Both the position numbers and the translations under genes were made by a program. The notes under the pieces were generated by a model. It was not told where the DNA came from. It was given only the letters and a program-made list of their open reading frames with translations, and did no database searches. A DNA stretch of 64,000 nucleotides from Trichaptum fuscoviolaceum (lineage: Eukaryota; Basidiomycota; Agaricomycetes; Hymenochaetales; Trichaptaceae): contig CAJSYZ010000011.1 of assembly GCA_910574455.1 (NCBI GenBank), positions 930,001 through 994,000 on the forward strand. The letters are read 5' to 3'. This document shows, in pieces, positions 63,676 to 64,000 of the stretch; within the stretch, counting starts at the first letter, position 1; every line of letters starts with the position of its first letter.

Positions 63676-64000
63676 ATGTCGACGAGTAACCTTCTCTCAA
63701 TATGCACTGTGACGACCATCGGGCTCGCGTGCAAGGCCTTTCTTAACCTCGGGTTCTGCTCGTCGGTGACGGTGAGCGGGATGCACCACCTCATGCACGC
63801 GCTCCAGGACAATGAGCGGTCGAAGGGCAAGGGCATCGTCACAGGTGCGTCTCTCCTCTCCTGCGCTGTGCACCACCTTCGAGGGAAGATAGAAACAATT
63901 CTGACACGAAACATTTTTTGTCTTTTCCTCCTCAGTTTCTAATCATACTTCGGTGTGGGTAGCCATCCATCCAGCTGCTTGAAGAAAAATGGCCAACTAA
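63676..64000 (+). CDS. Tafazzin-like cardiolipin acyltransferase, 5' part only
   Basis: Mitochondrial transacylase that remodels cardiolipin. Exon 1 from the ATG at 63676 runs to about 63845 and encodes a hydrophobic N-terminal segment (LLSICTVTTIGLACKAFLNLGF), then SKGKGIVT. A small exon from 63936 to about 63954 continues V-SNHTSV, the start of the NHxxxxD acyltransferase motif, in the family context GIVTVSNHTSV. The Asp would be in the next exon, which is cut by the window end. The last bases (CCAACTAA) look like the branch point of that intron. Confidence 0.78.

Overview
The window is nuclear DNA of a filamentous basidiomycete, most likely an agaricomycete mushroom or wood/litter decayer. 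The evidence is dense short introns (mostly 45-70 nt, GTRNGT...YAG with CTAAC-type branch points), two class I hydrophobins, a secreted GH10 xylanase, an ergosterol enzyme, a SulP/STAS/cyclic-nucleotide-binding-type transporter and an AzgA-type purine permease. I read 22 confident or fairly confident protein genes, one more weakly supported spliced gene, and two MITE-like elements. I recognised no tRNA, rRNA or CRISPR. Exon boundaries were traced by eye using reading-frame phase. Coordinates marked approximate are gene spans from start to stop codon.

Layout. 1-1750: no gene seen. 1751-7087 (+): Vsb1/YGR125W-like SulP transporter. 7220-12023 (-): RhoGEF (DH-PH). 12766-13267 (-): divergent hydrophobin with an abnormal last intron. 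14127-17728 (-): protein with about five degenerate dsRNA-binding-like repeats, head to head (59 bp) with CFIm25/NUDT21 (17788-18664, +). 19128-20036 (+): Rab18-like GTPase. 21636-23180 (+): O-acetylhomoserine sulfhydrylase carrying an apparent one-base deletion. 23477-27203 (-): SLIP-GC-like large GTPase. 27.2-29.5 kb: gene-free tract with repeated hairpin clusters. 29566-31084 (-): GH10 xylanase. 31970-32689 (-): Dap1/MAPR, divergent from NC2-alpha/DRAP1 (32918-33571, +). 34315-36517 (-): CAX-type cation/H+ exchanger. 36.5-40.2 kb: gene-poor, with two MITEs. 40236-41495 (+): unknown seven-TM-like protein. 42160-44337 (-): cytosolic arginyl-tRNA synthetase. 44854-45271 (+): very small GATA zinc-finger protein. 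45.3-50.3 kb: gene-poor, with one candidate spliced gene. 50376-50871 (+): typical class I hydrophobin. 51420-53748 (+): conserved-looking unknown. 54240-55328 (+): ERG25. 55647-58459 (-): AzgA purine permease. 60067-61285 (-): BTB protein. 62035-63203 (-): GC-rich phytanoyl-CoA-dioxygenase-like protein. 63676-end (+): start of tafazzin.

No gene cluster with a single pathway is evident; most genes are housekeeping or cell-surface genes. Functional links are loose. Dap1 and ERG25 both serve ergosterol synthesis, the two hydrophobins are paralogs about 37 kb apart, and the dsRBD-repeat protein shares a tiny promoter with an mRNA 3'-end-processing factor. The most interesting items are the dsRBD-repeat protein, the hairpin-repeat tract, the frameshift in the sulfhydrylase, the two MITEs (one abutting a gene start), and the altered ion motif in the CAX protein.
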